Position numbers and translations under genes: made by a program. DNA of 64,000 bases, taken from NCBI GenBank assembly GCA_947426945.1, contig CANEFX010000006.1:1-64000 (forward strand), written 5' to 3'. Within the stretch, counting starts at the first letter, position 1. Every line of letters begins with the position of its first letter. The notes beneath the pieces were generated by a model. It saw only the letters and a program-made list of their open reading frames with translations, had not been told where the DNA came from and searched no databases. Of the stretch, positions 50,005 to 57,929 are shown piece by piece. The stretch is from an uncultured Bacillota bacterium (GTDB lineage: Bacteria; Bacillota; Clostridia; Oscillospirales; Oscillospiraceae).

Positions 50005-51429
50005 TCAGTAGGCCAGCTTCTCCTCCAGCCAGCCTTTCAGCTGGGAGATAGGCACCCGGACCTGGTCCATGGTGTCCCGGTCGCGGATGGTGACGGCGTT
50101 GTCGGCCTCCTCGGTGTCTGAGCCCACGGTCTGGAAGTCCACAGTGACACAGTAGGGGGTGCCGATTTCGTCCTGACGGCGGTAGCGCTTGCCGATAGAG
50201 CCGGCGTCGTCGTAGTCCACCATGAAGTGCTTGGACAGCTCGGTCTGGATCTCCCGGGCCTTGTCCCCCAGCTTCTTGGACAGGGGCAGCACGGCGCACT
50301 TGAAGGGGGCCAGAGCGGGGTGCAGGTGGAGGACGGTGCGCACGTCGTTCTTGGCCTCGTCCACCACCTCCTCGTCGTAGGCGTTGCACAGGAAGGCCAG
50401 CAGCATCCGCTCCACGCCCAGGGAGGGCTCGATGACATAGGGGATATAGTGCTCGTTTTTCTCCTGGTCAAAGTAGGTCAGGTCCTTGCCGGAGGTGTTC
50501 TGATGGGCGGTAAGGTCGAAGCTGGTCCGGCTGGCCACCCCCCACAGCTCGCCCCAGTCGGTGAAGGGGAAGGCAAACTCAAAGTCGGTGGTGGCGTTGG
50601 AGTAGTGGCTCAGCTCCTCGGGGTCGTGGTCCCGCAGACGCAGGTTTTCGTCCTTGATGCCCAGGTCAAGAAGCCACTGATGGCAGAAGTTCTTCCAGTA
50701 TTTGAACCACTCCAGCTCGGTGCCCGGCTGGCAGAAAAACTCCAGCTCCATCTGCTCAAACTCCCGGGTGCGGAAGATAAAGTTGCCCGGAGTAATTTCA
50801 TTGCGGAAGGACTTGCCGATCTGACACACGCCGAAGGGCAGCTTGCGCCGGGTGGAGCGCTGGACGTTGACAAAGTTGGTAAAGATGCCCTGGGCGGTCT
50901 CGGGGCGGAGGTAGACGGTGTTTTTGGCGTCCTCGGTGACTCCCTGGAAGGTCTTGAACATCAGGTTGAACTGGCGGATATCGGTCCAGTTGAACTTGCC
51001 GCAGGAGGGGCAGACGATCTGGTGCTCGTCGATAAAGGCCTTCATCTCCTGCTGGCTCATAGCGTCCACGCTGTGGCCCAGCTCAAAGCTGTTGTCCTGG
51101 CACCAGTCCTCAATCACCTTGTCGGCGCGGAAACGCTCCTTGCACTCCTTGCAGTCCATCAGCGGGTCGGAGAAGCCGCCCACATGGCCGCTGGCCACCC
51201 AGACCTGGGGGTTCATCAGGATGGCGGCGTCCAGCCCCACGTTGTATGGGTTCTCCTGGACGAATTTCTTCCACCAGGCCTTTTTCACGTTGTTTTTCAG
51301 CTCCACGCCAAGGGGGCCGTAGTCCCAGGTGTTGGCCAGTCCGCCGTAGATCTCGCTGCCGGCGAAGATGAAGCCCCGGCCCTTGCACAGGGCCACAATC
51401 TTTTCCATGGTCTTTTCGCTGTTTTTCAT
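50005..51429 (-). CDS. glyQS: Glycyl-tRNA synthetase, homodimeric type
   Basis: A 474-residue class II glycyl-tRNA synthetase of the dimeric alpha2 type. Motif 1 region is [30 protein letters not shown] near residue 18. The zinc-like region has CKECKERF and CPSCGKF. Motif 2 is [34 protein letters not shown] near 205. The C-terminal anticodon-binding domain is [23 protein letters not shown] near 375. ATG 51429 has AAAGGAG 8 bases upstream; the frame to 51498 lies in the leader. It is controlled by the T-box leader directly upstream. Confidence 0.97.
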   Translation of the reverse strand: MKNSEKTMEKIVALCKGRGFIFAGSEIYGGLANTWDYGPLGVELKNNVKKAWWKKFVQENPYNVGLDAAILMNPQVWVASGHVGGFSDPLMDCKECKERFRADKVIEDWCQDNSFELGHSVDAMSQQEMKAFIDEHQIVCPSCGKFNWTDIRQFNLMFKTFQGVTEDAKNTVYLRPETAQGIFTNFVNVQRSTRRKLPFGVCQIGKSFRNEITPGNFIFRTREFEQMELEFFCQPGTELEWFKYWKNFCHQWLLDLGIKDENLRLRDHDPEELSHYSNATTDFEFAFPFTDWGELWGVASRTSFDLTAHQNTSGKDLTYFDQEKNEHYIPYVIEPSLGVERMLLAFLCNAYDEEVVDEAKNDVRTVLHLHPALAPFKCAVLPLSKKLGDKAREIQTELSKHFMVDYDDAGSIGKRYRRQDEIGTPYCVTVDFQTVGSDTEEADNAVTIRDRDTMDQVRVPISQLKGWLEEKLAY

Positions 51430-51471
51430 AGCTGTCGCTCCTTTATCAGTTTTTGCCCTCGCCGGGCGGGC

Positions 51472-51495
51472 GTTCTTTTCTTGAAAGAAAAGAAC
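51472..51495. repeat. Palindrome upstream of glyQS
   Basis: GTTCTTTTCTT-GA-AAGAAAAGAAC, 11-bp arms. Related in sequence to the UUCG palindrome at 33301-33322 before hisS. Confidence 0.6.
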
Positions 51496-51540
51496 CAAAA
51501 GAACGTTGCGCAGAACTTCGTTCTGCTTCCGGCTCAGAGC

Positions 51541-51768
51541 AAAAAACGCCCCGAGCCTTTTCGGCTCAGGGCGAACAAAATGTCCGTGGTTCCACCTGAA
51601 TTCGTATCTGGCTGATACGCGCTCTGACCCGGTAACGGCGGGGACCGGCGGGGCATTTCCTCCCCGCGCTCCAGGGGGCCTTCCCGTCGCAGCTTCGGAG
51701 GACTTTCACCGGCCGTCCTCTCTCTGAAACCCCGCTGCGGGGTACTGTTCCCTGTCAATGCTTTGTGA
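51541..51768 (-). ncRNA. T-box riboswitch upstream of glyQS
   Basis: The T-box sequence AGGTGGAACCACGGA is at 51597-51583 on the minus strand. It is followed by an intrinsic terminator (GGCTCGGGGCG arm, T-run at 51546-51541) that the T-box helix competes with. Further upstream, AGAGAGGACGG and GGTGAAAGTCC fit Stem I features. A promoter lies just before (51775-51803). The T-box reads uncharged tRNA; the context predicts tRNA-Gly. A possible GGC specifier is at 51680-51678 but is uncertain. Confidence 0.92.
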
Positions 51769-51774
51769 TCCCCA

Positions 51775-51803
51775 ATTGTATGCCAAATTTTATCCCCTGT
51801 CAA
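51775..51803 (-). promoter_or_regulatory. Promoter of the glyQS T-box transcript
   Basis: Minus strand: TTGACA (51803-51798), 17-base spacer, TACAAT (51780-51775). Confidence 0.8.
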
Positions 51804-51811
51804 GGGGAATT

Positions 51812-51976
51812 TTACGAGTTTTCAGCCTTTTTTTGGTCCAGTTTCTTCAGATGCGCCTTCAGGACCTGATTGATGTAACTGGACAGGGAGCGGTCCTCCG
51901 TCTCAGCCAAAGTTTTTATCTTTTTCAGAACGGGGTCGTCAATTGTAATACTCACGGATGTTTTGATTGGCTTCAA
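51812..51976 (-). CDS. Ribbon-helix-helix (CopG/Arc-like) small protein
   Basis: A 54-residue protein, start TTG 51976 with GGGGGGA 7 bases upstream. The ribbon strand is KTSVSITIDD, followed by helix 1 (PVLKKIKTLAETED) and helix 2 (RSLSSYINQVLKAHLKKLDQ). This is the ribbon-helix-helix architecture of CopG/Arc-type repressors. The frame extends to ATG 52036, but the intervening bases hold the promoter (TTGTCA ... TAGTAT), so the shorter form is preferred. It is divergent from the 63-residue gene at 52079 and ends just before the glyQS promoter. Confidence 0.75.
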   Translation of the reverse strand: MKPIKTSVSITIDDPVLKKIKTLAETEDRSLSSYINQVLKAHLKKLDQKKAENS

Positions 51977-52024
51977 CGGAAATCCCCCCCTATCCGATAT
52001 AATACTATTATCTCCTGCAAGACA

Positions 52025-52053
52025 TTGACAAATCATGGATAATCGTGTAAATT
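52025..52053 (+). promoter_or_regulatory. Promoter of the 63-residue gene, back-to-back with the RHH promoter
   Basis: TTGACA (52025-52030), 17-base spacer, TAAATT (52048-52053). On the other strand TTGTCA (52031-52026) serves as a -35 for the RHH gene, so the two -35 boxes overlap. Confidence 0.6.
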
Positions 52054-52078
52054 AGTGTTAATAAGTGGAGGGCTTGTT

Positions 52079-52270
52079 ATGTACAACAACGACTTTGAAT
52101 CAGCGTTTTCCGGCTTTCTGGAGACCCGGGAGTATGACGAGGCGGAAAATATTCTGTTTACTGCCATGCGCAAGGCCTTTACCGCCGGCTGGCTGGCGGC
52201 CGGCGGCGCTCCGCCCTCCTCAGCGAAAATTTTTCGGCTTGTCCCGCCCGGCCCAGGAGAAAAACAGTAG
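52079..52270 (+). CDS. 63-residue hypothetical protein
   Basis: A 63-residue protein: MYNNDFESAFSGFLETREYD, AENILFTAMRKAFTAGWLAAGG, then a short tail rich in P and K. A helical region with a conserved-looking FTAGWLAAGG is visible. The family is common in Clostridia but I cannot assign a role. ATG 52079 has GGAGGG 8 bases upstream. Promoter and terminator of its own (52268-52304) make it a stand-alone gene, with its promoter shared face-to-face with the RHH gene. Confidence 0.72.
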   Translation: MYNNDFESAFSGFLETREYDEAENILFTAMRKAFTAGWLAAGGAPPSSAKIFRLVPPGPGEKQ

Positions 52271-52308
52271 GTCCCCGGAGAGATATTTTCTCTTCGGGGA
52301 CCTATTTT
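52268..52308 (+). terminator. Terminator after the 63-residue gene
   Basis: TAGGTCCCCGGAGAGA, loop TATTT, TCTCTTCGGGGACCTA, then TTTTAA; the stem starts at the stop codon. Confidence 0.85.
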
Positions 52309-52351
52309 AAGCCGGAATTCCCTGCCCCGGGGGCGTAAACAACATTTTATC

Positions 52352-52381
52352 TTGAAATTGGCCATATTCCTGTGCTATACT
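52352..52381 (+). promoter_or_regulatory. Promoter of recJ
   Basis: TTGAAA, 18-base spacer, TATACT. Confidence 0.65.
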
Positions 52382-52453
52382 GGATAAGTTAAAATGCGAT
52401 ATTATGCCGCGCCCTGGCGCGGCGCCCCGGGATGGAGCAGGAGGTGGCCGCCA

Positions 52454-54517
52454 ATGAAATACAAGCAGTGGCAGGTGGCCGCCCCCTGTCCGGAGGGACA
52501 GCGGCGGCTGGAGGAGATGGGCCTGCCCCCCCTGCTGGCGGGTCTGCTGGCCGCCCGGGGCACGGTGGAGCCCGGGGAGGTCCGGCGGCTGCTCTCCCCC
52601 GGCTCAGAGACTATTCCCGAGCCCATGCTGCTGCGGGACATGGACCGGGCGGCGGCCCGGGTGCGGCGCGCCCTGGAGGCGGGAGAGCTGATTGCCGTCT
52701 ACGGGGATTACGATGTGGACGGCATTACCGCCACCTGCCTGCTGACCCAGTTTCTCACCGCCCGGGGCGGGCGGGTGCTCCCCTATATTCCCAGCCGCCT
52801 GGGGGAGGGCTACGGCCTGAACGCCGAGGCGGTGCACCATCTGGCCGAACAGGGGGTGTCCCTGATCATCACGGTGGACTGCGGCATCACCGCCGTGGAG
52901 GAGACCGCCCTGGCGGGCAGTTTGGGGCTGGACGTGGTGATCACCGACCACCACGCCTGCAAGGCGGAGCTGCCCCCGGCCGCCGCGATGGTAGACCCCC
53001 ACCGGCCCGACTGCCCCTATCCCTTCAAGGGTCTGGCGGGGGTCGGGGTGGCGCTGATGCTGGCCCTGGCAGTGGCCGGGCCGGAGGAGCGCGGGGCGGT
53101 GTTTGACGAATTCTGCGATCTGGCCGCCGTGGGCACGGTGGCCGATGTGATGCCCATGACGGGGGCCAACCGGGCCATTGTCAGTCTGGGGCTCAAGCGG
53201 CTGAATCCGCCCCGGAGGCTGGGGCTGGCAGCCCTGCTCCGGTGTGCCGGGCTGGCGGATAAACCGGCCACCTCCGTCTCGGTGGGCTACACCCTGGCCC
53301 CCCGGATCAACGCCTCCGGCCGGATGGGCCGGGCGGAGGTGGCGGTGGAGCTCTTTCTTACCCGGGACCCCGCCCGGGCAGAGGAGCTGGCCCAGGAGCT
53401 GTGTGAGCTGAACCGGGAAAGGCAGGGCATTGAGAGCGAGATATTCCAGCAGTGTGTGGATCAGCTGACCGACTATCCCCAGCGGGACGCAATTGTGCTG
53501 GCCGGAGACCGGTGGCACCAGGGGGTGGTGGGCATCGTGGCGTCCCGTTTGGCGGAGAAATACGCCTGCCCCTGCTTTATGATCTGCCTGGACGGCGGGA
53601 TAGGCAAAGGCTCCTGCCGCTCCTGGGGAGATATCAACCTCTTTGAGCTGCTGTCCGGCTGCGCCGGTCTGCTGGAGAACTTCGGCGGTCACGCCCTGGC
53701 CGCCGGGTTTACCGTGCGGGAGGAAAATATCCCCGCGCTGGCCCTGGCCCTGCGCCGCCGGGTGGCGGAGGACTGCCGGGGAGAGGACCTGCCCTCCGTG
53801 CTGGAGGTGGATATGGCTGTTACTCCCCGGCATCTGACGGTGGAGGCGGTGGAATCCCTGGAGCTGCTGGAGCCCTGCGGCACGGGCAACCCCCGGCCGG
53901 TGTTCCTGCTCCGGGGGGCTCAGGTGCACACCATGTCTCAGGTGGGCCGGGGTCGGCATTTGAAGCTGAGACTTGAGAGCCGGGGGGTCCCTCTGGATGC
54001 CATCTACTTCTCCAGTCAGGGGGCGGAGCTGGGTCTGACACCCGGCTGCCGGGTGGATGTGGTGTTTTATCCCCAGATCAACGATTTCCGGGGCCGGCGC
54101 GACCTCCAGCTCCAGATTGTGGACCTGCGCCTTGCCCCCTCCAGAGCTCAGCTGGAGCGGGCCATTTATGAAAAGTACAGCCGAGGCGAGAGCCTGACCT
54201 GTGAGGAGGCACGTTTTCTCCTTCCCACCCGAGGGGATTTTGTGGGCCTGTACCGCTGGCTGGAGCGGCAGTCCACCGGCTGCACCGTAGTGGAGGACAC
54301 CCCCGCCCGTATTGCCCGGGCGGTCTCCCGGGCTACTCACCAGCGGGAGGTGCCCGCCCGCACCATGCTCTGCCTGGAGGTGCTGGAGGAGCGGGGCCTC
54401 ATCAGTCTGAACCGCCGCACTGACCGCATCCAGATCACCCTGTGCCATGTGGAGCATAAGGTGGATCTGGAGGCGTCGGATATCATCAGGAAGCTGCGGG
54501 CGATACTGGAAGGCTGA
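52454..54517 (+). CDS. recJ: Single-stranded-DNA-specific exonuclease RecJ
   Basis: A 687-residue DHH-family 5'-3' exonuclease. Motif I is VYGDYDVDGITATCLL near residue 80, motif II ITVDCGITAVEE near 140, motif III VITDHHACKAELP near 163 and motif IV ADVMPMTGANRAI near 235. DHHA1 region shows GHALAAGFTVREE near 410. An OB-fold-like nucleic-acid region follows. The start is ATG 52454 with AGGAGGTGG upstream; the frame upstream to 52394 lies in the leader. A short degenerate repeat and then rel follow. Confidence 0.96.
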   Translation: MKYKQWQVAAPCPEGQRRLEEMGLPPLLAGLLAARGTVEPGEVRRLLSPGSETIPEPMLLRDMDRAAARVRRALEAGELIAVYGDYDVDGITATCLLTQFLTARGGRVLPYIPSRLGEGYGLNAEAVHHLAEQGVSLIITVDCGITAVEETALAGSLGLDVVITDHHACKAELPPAAAMVDPHRPDCPYPFKGLAGVGVALMLALAVAGPEERGAVFDEFCDLAAVGTVADVMPMTGANRAIVSLGLKRLNPPRRLGLAALLRCAGLADKPATSVSVGYTLAPRINASGRMGRAEVAVELFLTRDPARAEELAQELCELNRERQGIESEIFQQCVDQLTDYPQRDAIVLAGDRWHQGVVGIVASRLAEKYACPCFMICLDGGIGKGSCRSWGDINLFELLSGCAGLLENFGGHALAAGFTVREENIPALALALRRRVAEDCRGEDLPSVLEVDMAVTPRHLTVEAVESLELLEPCGTGNPRPVFLLRGAQVHTMSQVGRGRHLKLRLESRGVPLDAIYFSSQGAELGLTPGCRVDVVFYPQINDFRGRRDLQLQIVDLRLAPSRAQLERAIYEKYSRGESLTCEEARFLLPTRGDFVGLYRWLERQSTGCTVVEDTPARIARAVSRATHQREVPARTMLCLEVLEERGLISLNRRTDRIQITLCHVEHKVDLEASDIIRKLRAILEG

Positions 54518-54532
54518 AGAACCGCATAAAAG

Positions 54533-54572
54533 CTTTCTTGGCCAGAGGAGTCTTGCCCCTGCGGGGGACGGG
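54533..54572. repeat. Degenerate end of the palindromic repeat family
   Basis: AAAAGCTTTCTTGGCCAGAGGAGTCTTGCCCCTGCGGGGGAC resembles AAAAGCCTCCTTTGCCAAAGGAGCCTTGCCCCTGCGGGG-type ends at 2097 and 44196. Confidence 0.5.
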
Positions 54573-54602
54573 AATTTTTATAACCGAAACCGAGGTGATA
54601 GG

Positions 54603-56840
54603 ATGGACCCCATATTGGAACAATACCATGCCCTGGAAAAAAAGGTGCTCAGCTATACTCCCAATCTGGATACCAAAGTGCTTTTTGACGCCTTCACCTA
54701 CGCGGACGCCGCCCACCACGGCCAGCTGCGCAAGAGCGGGGAGCCCTATATCATCCACCCCATTGCTGTGGCGGAGATCGTGGCCGACCTGGAGCTGGAT
54801 ATCGACTCGGTGGTGGCCGCCCTGCTCCACGACTGCATTGAGGACACGGCCTCCACCCACGAGGAGATCGCCAAAAAATTTGACCCTACCGTGGCCGAGC
54901 TGGTGGAGGGGGTCACAAAGCTGACCAAGATGCAGTTTGTCACCAAAGAAGAGGAGCAGATGGAGAATCTGCGCAAGATGCTCATGGCCATGAGCCGGGA
55001 CATCCGGGTGATCCTCATCAAGGTCTGCGACCGGCTGCATAATATGCGCACCATGGAGTATCAGTCCCCCCGGAAGCAGCGGGAGAAATCCCTGGAGACC
55101 ATGGAGATTTACGCCCCCATTGCTCACCGCCTGGGTATGCAGAAGATCAAGTGGGAGCTGGAGGACCTGGCCCTGCGCTACCTGGACCCGGTGGGCTACA
55201 AAGAGATTGAGGAGGAGCTTACCGAGCGCTCTTCCGCCCATGAGGAATTTCTGGCCGGCATCCAGCAGCGCATTGAGCAGAGGCTGGGACAGGAGGGCCT
55301 CCACTGCACCATCTACGGCCGGGTGAAGCACATTTACTCCATCTACCGCAAGATGTTTGCCCAGAACAAAACGCTGGACGAGATTTTTGACCTGTACGCT
55401 TTTCGGGTGATCGTCAGCGACATTCCGGAGTGCTACAACGTGCTGGGCTGTATCCATGACATGTTCAAGCCGGTGCTGGGCCGGTTCAAGGACTATATCG
55501 GCACCCCCAAGCCCAACATGTATCAGTCCCTCCATACTACGGTCATCGGGCGGGAGGGCATTCCCTTCGAGGTGCAGATTCGCACCTGGGAGATGCACCA
55601 GACTGCCGAGTACGGCATCGCCGCCCACTGGAAATACAAGCAGGGGCTGGCCAACAAGCAGCTGGGCACCGAGCACGAGTTTGAATGGGTGCGCAAGCTG
55701 CTGGAGGGCCAGCAGGACACCGACGCAGAGGAGTTTGTCTCCACCCTGAAGGTGGACCTTTTTGCCGACGAAGTCTTTGTGTTTACCCCCAACGGGGACG
55801 TAAAGAGCCTGCCCAGCGGGGCCACCCCCATCGACTTCGCCTATAACATCCACTCTGCCGTGGGCAACACCATGGTGGGCGCCCGGGTGAACGGCCGGAT
55901 GGTGCCCTACGATTACCAGCTGTCCAACGGCGATATTGTGGAGGTGCTCACCTCTAAATCTGCCAAGGGCCCCAGCCGGGACTGGCTGGCCCTGTGCAAG
56001 TCCAACGAGGCCCGGAACAAGATCCGCCAGTGGTTCAAGAAGGAGCGGCGGGAGGAGAACATCGTCACCGGCCGGGCGGCCTTTGAGTCGGAGCTGAAGC
56101 ACGCCAAGATGACTTTGGCTTCCATCACCGCTGAGGAGGTGCTGCCCCACATTCTCCACAAGCTGCGCTGCGGCACCCTGGACGAGCTTTACGCCGCCAT
56201 CGGCTACGGGGGAACCACCGCCGCCAAGTCAGTGGCCCGCATCCGGGACGAGATGCAGCGGCTGGGCCGGCTTCAGGCGGAGAAGGCGGCCGCCGCCGCC
56301 CGCACTACCGCCGAGAGCGTCATCATGCCGGGCAACGCCGCCCCCGGCGACGTCCACGGTCCGGTGAAGGCCCGGCACTCGGATACGGGCATCATCGTGG
56401 AGGGGCTGGGCAACTGCCTGGTGAAGTTTGCCAAGTGCTGCACTCCCGTTCCGGGAGACCCGGTAATCGGATTTATCACCCGGGGGTACGGGGTGTCGGT
56501 CCACCGGGCGGACTGCCCCAACGCCCAGCCCGGCAAGCGCAGGCCCGAGGAGGAGGCCCGATGGGTCAAGGTGTCCTGGGCGGACAGCAAGCTGCCCAAC
56601 TACAAAACCTCTCTGGAGCTTTCCGCCAAGGACCGGGACAATCTCACCCTGGACGTGGCCATGGCCCTGTCCACCGCCAAGGTGAAGGTGTCCGCCCTGA
56701 CGGCCCGCGCCATGCCCGACGGACACGCCACCATCTCCATGGTGGTGGAGGTGAAGGACAGGGGCGAGCTGGAGGGGGTTATCAACAAGCTGAACAACAT
56801 CCAGGGCGTGTACCATGTGGCGAGAGCCAGCGGGAAATAA
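54603..56840 (+). CDS. rel: Bifunctional (p)ppGpp synthetase/hydrolase Rel
   Basis: A 745-residue long RSH protein. The HD hydrolase domain has HHGQLRKSGEPYIIHPIAVAEI near residue 40, LLHDCIEDT near 77 and ICDRLHNMRTM-type (KVCDRLHNMRTMEY) near 143. The synthetase domain has GRVKHIYSIYRKM near 245 and YQSLHTTVIGREGIPFEVQIRTWEMH near 310. TGS (VFVFTPNGDVKSLPSGATPIDFAYNIH), a zinc-finger-like domain (KFAKCCTPVPGDPVIGF near 625) and ACT domain follow. Both catalytic sites look intact, so it both makes and degrades the alarmone. ATG 54603 follows GAGGTGATAGG. dtd follows in the same operon (18-base gap). Confidence 0.95.
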   Translation: MDPILEQYHALEKKVLSYTPNLDTKVLFDAFTYADAAHHGQLRKSGEPYIIHPIAVAEIVADLELDIDSVVAALLHDCIEDTASTHEEIAKKFDPTVAELVEGVTKLTKMQFVTKEEEQMENLRKMLMAMSRDIRVILIKVCDRLHNMRTMEYQSPRKQREKSLETMEIYAPIAHRLGMQKIKWELEDLALRYLDPVGYKEIEEELTERSSAHEEFLAGIQQRIEQRLGQEGLHCTIYGRVKHIYSIYRKMFAQNKTLDEIFDLYAFRVIVSDIPECYNVLGCIHDMFKPVLGRFKDYIGTPKPNMYQSLHTTVIGREGIPFEVQIRTWEMHQTAEYGIAAHWKYKQGLANKQLGTEHEFEWVRKLLEGQQDTDAEEFVSTLKVDLFADEVFVFTPNGDVKSLPSGATPIDFAYNIHSAVGNTMVGARVNGRMVPYDYQLSNGDIVEVLTSKSAKGPSRDWLALCKSNEARNKIRQWFKKERREENIVTGRAAFESELKHAKMTLASITAEEVLPHILHKLRCGTLDELYAAIGYGGTTAAKSVARIRDEMQRLGRLQAEKAAAAARTTAESVIMPGNAAPGDVHGPVKARHSDTGIIVEGLGNCLVKFAKCCTPVPGDPVIGFITRGYGVSVHRADCPNAQPGKRRPEEEARWVKVSWADSKLPNYKTSLELSAKDRDNLTLDVAMALSTAKVKVSALTARAMPDGHATISMVVEVKDRGELEGVINKLNNIQGVYHVARASGK

Positions 56841-56858
56841 GAAAGAGGAAGTGATCTC

Positions 56859-57317
56859 ATGCGCGCAGTTGTCACCCGGGTCAACTCTGCCTCCGTTGTC
56901 ATTGACGGGAAGGTGGAGGGGGCCATCGAAAAGGGATTTCTGGTCCTGCTGGGGGTGGGACCCCGGGATGACGAGGCCGTCTGCGACAAGCTGGCGGAAA
57001 AAATCTGCAATCTGCGGATATTTGAGGACGAAAACGAGAAAATGAATCTGAACCTGGAGCAGGTGGGCGGTTCTCTGCTGGTGGTGTCCCAGTTTACCCT
57101 GTACGCCGACACCTCCTCCCGCCGCCCCGGTTTTTCCCGCGCTGCCAAGCCGGATTTGGCCGTCCCCCTGTATGAGCGCTTCATGGACCAGTGCCGGTCC
57201 CGGGGATTTACTGTGGAGCACGGCCGGTTCGGCGCTGACATGCAGGTGTCCTCCGTCAATGACGGACCGGTAACCATTTTGTTTGATACGGATAAGACGC
57301 AGGAGGGAACACTATGA
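56859..57317 (+). CDS. dtd: D-aminoacyl-tRNA deacylase
   Basis: A 152-residue DTD that hydrolyses D-aminoacyl-tRNA, protecting translation. The conserved active-site motifs are both present: SQFTLYADTSSRRPGF near residue 79 and the NxGPVT loop NDGPVTILFD near 137. The N-terminal start MRAVVTRVNSASVVIDGKVEGAIEKGFLVLLGV is typical. AAGAGGAAG precedes the ATG. It overlaps the MBL gene by 4 bases. rel-dtd-MBL is a common order in Firmicutes. Confidence 0.97.
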   Translation: MRAVVTRVNSASVVIDGKVEGAIEKGFLVLLGVGPRDDEAVCDKLAEKICNLRIFEDENEKMNLNLEQVGGSLLVVSQFTLYADTSSRRPGFSRAAKPDLAVPLYERFMDQCRSRGFTVEHGRFGADMQVSSVNDGPVTILFDTDKTQEGTL

Positions 57318-57925
57318 ATATCAAATCCATACAGGTGGGCCAGCTGGCCACCAACTGCTATTTTCTCGTTGACGAGGCGGAGAAAAAGGCCGCGGTGATC
57401 GACCCCGGCGACGAGGCGGACCGCATCCTGGCCGAGCTGGAAAAGCTGGACGCCCGGGTGGAGTATATCCTGCTGACCCACGGCCACTATGACCACATCG
57501 GCGCTGTGGTCCGCCTGCACGAGGCCCTGCCTGATGCAGAGGTCTATATTCACAAGGCGGACTCCAAGGGCACCGGCTTCCATGTGGTCCCCCTGGCGGA
57601 CCAGGTGGTCGGCCTGCGGTATTACGACGACGGGGACACGCTGGCCCTGGGCGCTTTGACCGTCCATGTGATTCACACCCCCGGCCACACCCCCGGCGGC
57701 GTGACCCTCCGGGTGGGGGACGCGCTCTTTACCGGCGACACCCTGTTTTACGGCTCCATGGGCCGCTCCGACTTCCCTGGGGGCAACACCCAGCAGCTCT
57801 TCGCGTCCCTGAAGAAGCTGGCTCAGCTGGAGGGGGACTACCACGTGCTCCCCGGCCACGATATGACCACTACCCTGGACCGGGAGCGGAAGAGCAACGT
57901 TTTTATGCTGGAAGCGCTGAAATAA
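57314..57925 (+). CDS. MBL-fold metallo-hydrolase (glyoxalase II-like)
   Basis: A 203-residue metallo-beta-lactamase-fold hydrolase. The metal-binding motif H-x-H-x-D-H is LTHGHYDHIGAV near residue 57. Further ligands are H in HTPGHTPGGVTL near 120, D in FTGDTLFYGSMGRSD near 138 and H in VLPGHDMTTTL near 182. This is the glyoxalase II/YcbL-like type; the substrate in the rel-dtd neighbourhood is unknown. Overlaps dtd (ATGA) and ends 4 bases before hemZ. It may be involved in thioester or oxidised thiol metabolism. Confidence 0.93.
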   Translation: MNIKSIQVGQLATNCYFLVDEAEKKAAVIDPGDEADRILAELEKLDARVEYILLTHGHYDHIGAVVRLHEALPDAEVYIHKADSKGTGFHVVPLADQVVGLRYYDDGDTLALGALTVHVIHTPGHTPGGVTLRVGDALFTGDTLFYGSMGRSDFPGGNTQQLFASLKKLAQLEGDYHVLPGHDMTTTLDRERKSNVFMLEALK

Positions 57926-57929
57926 CAGG

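Noticed and set aside
52604-54457. Minus-strand frame of 617 codons opposite recJ
   Set aside because: Shadow of recJ; low-complexity His/Gln/Gly content and no start signals.
54486-56159. Minus-strand frame of 557 codons opposite rel
   Set aside because: Antisense shadow of a gene with intact catalytic motifs.
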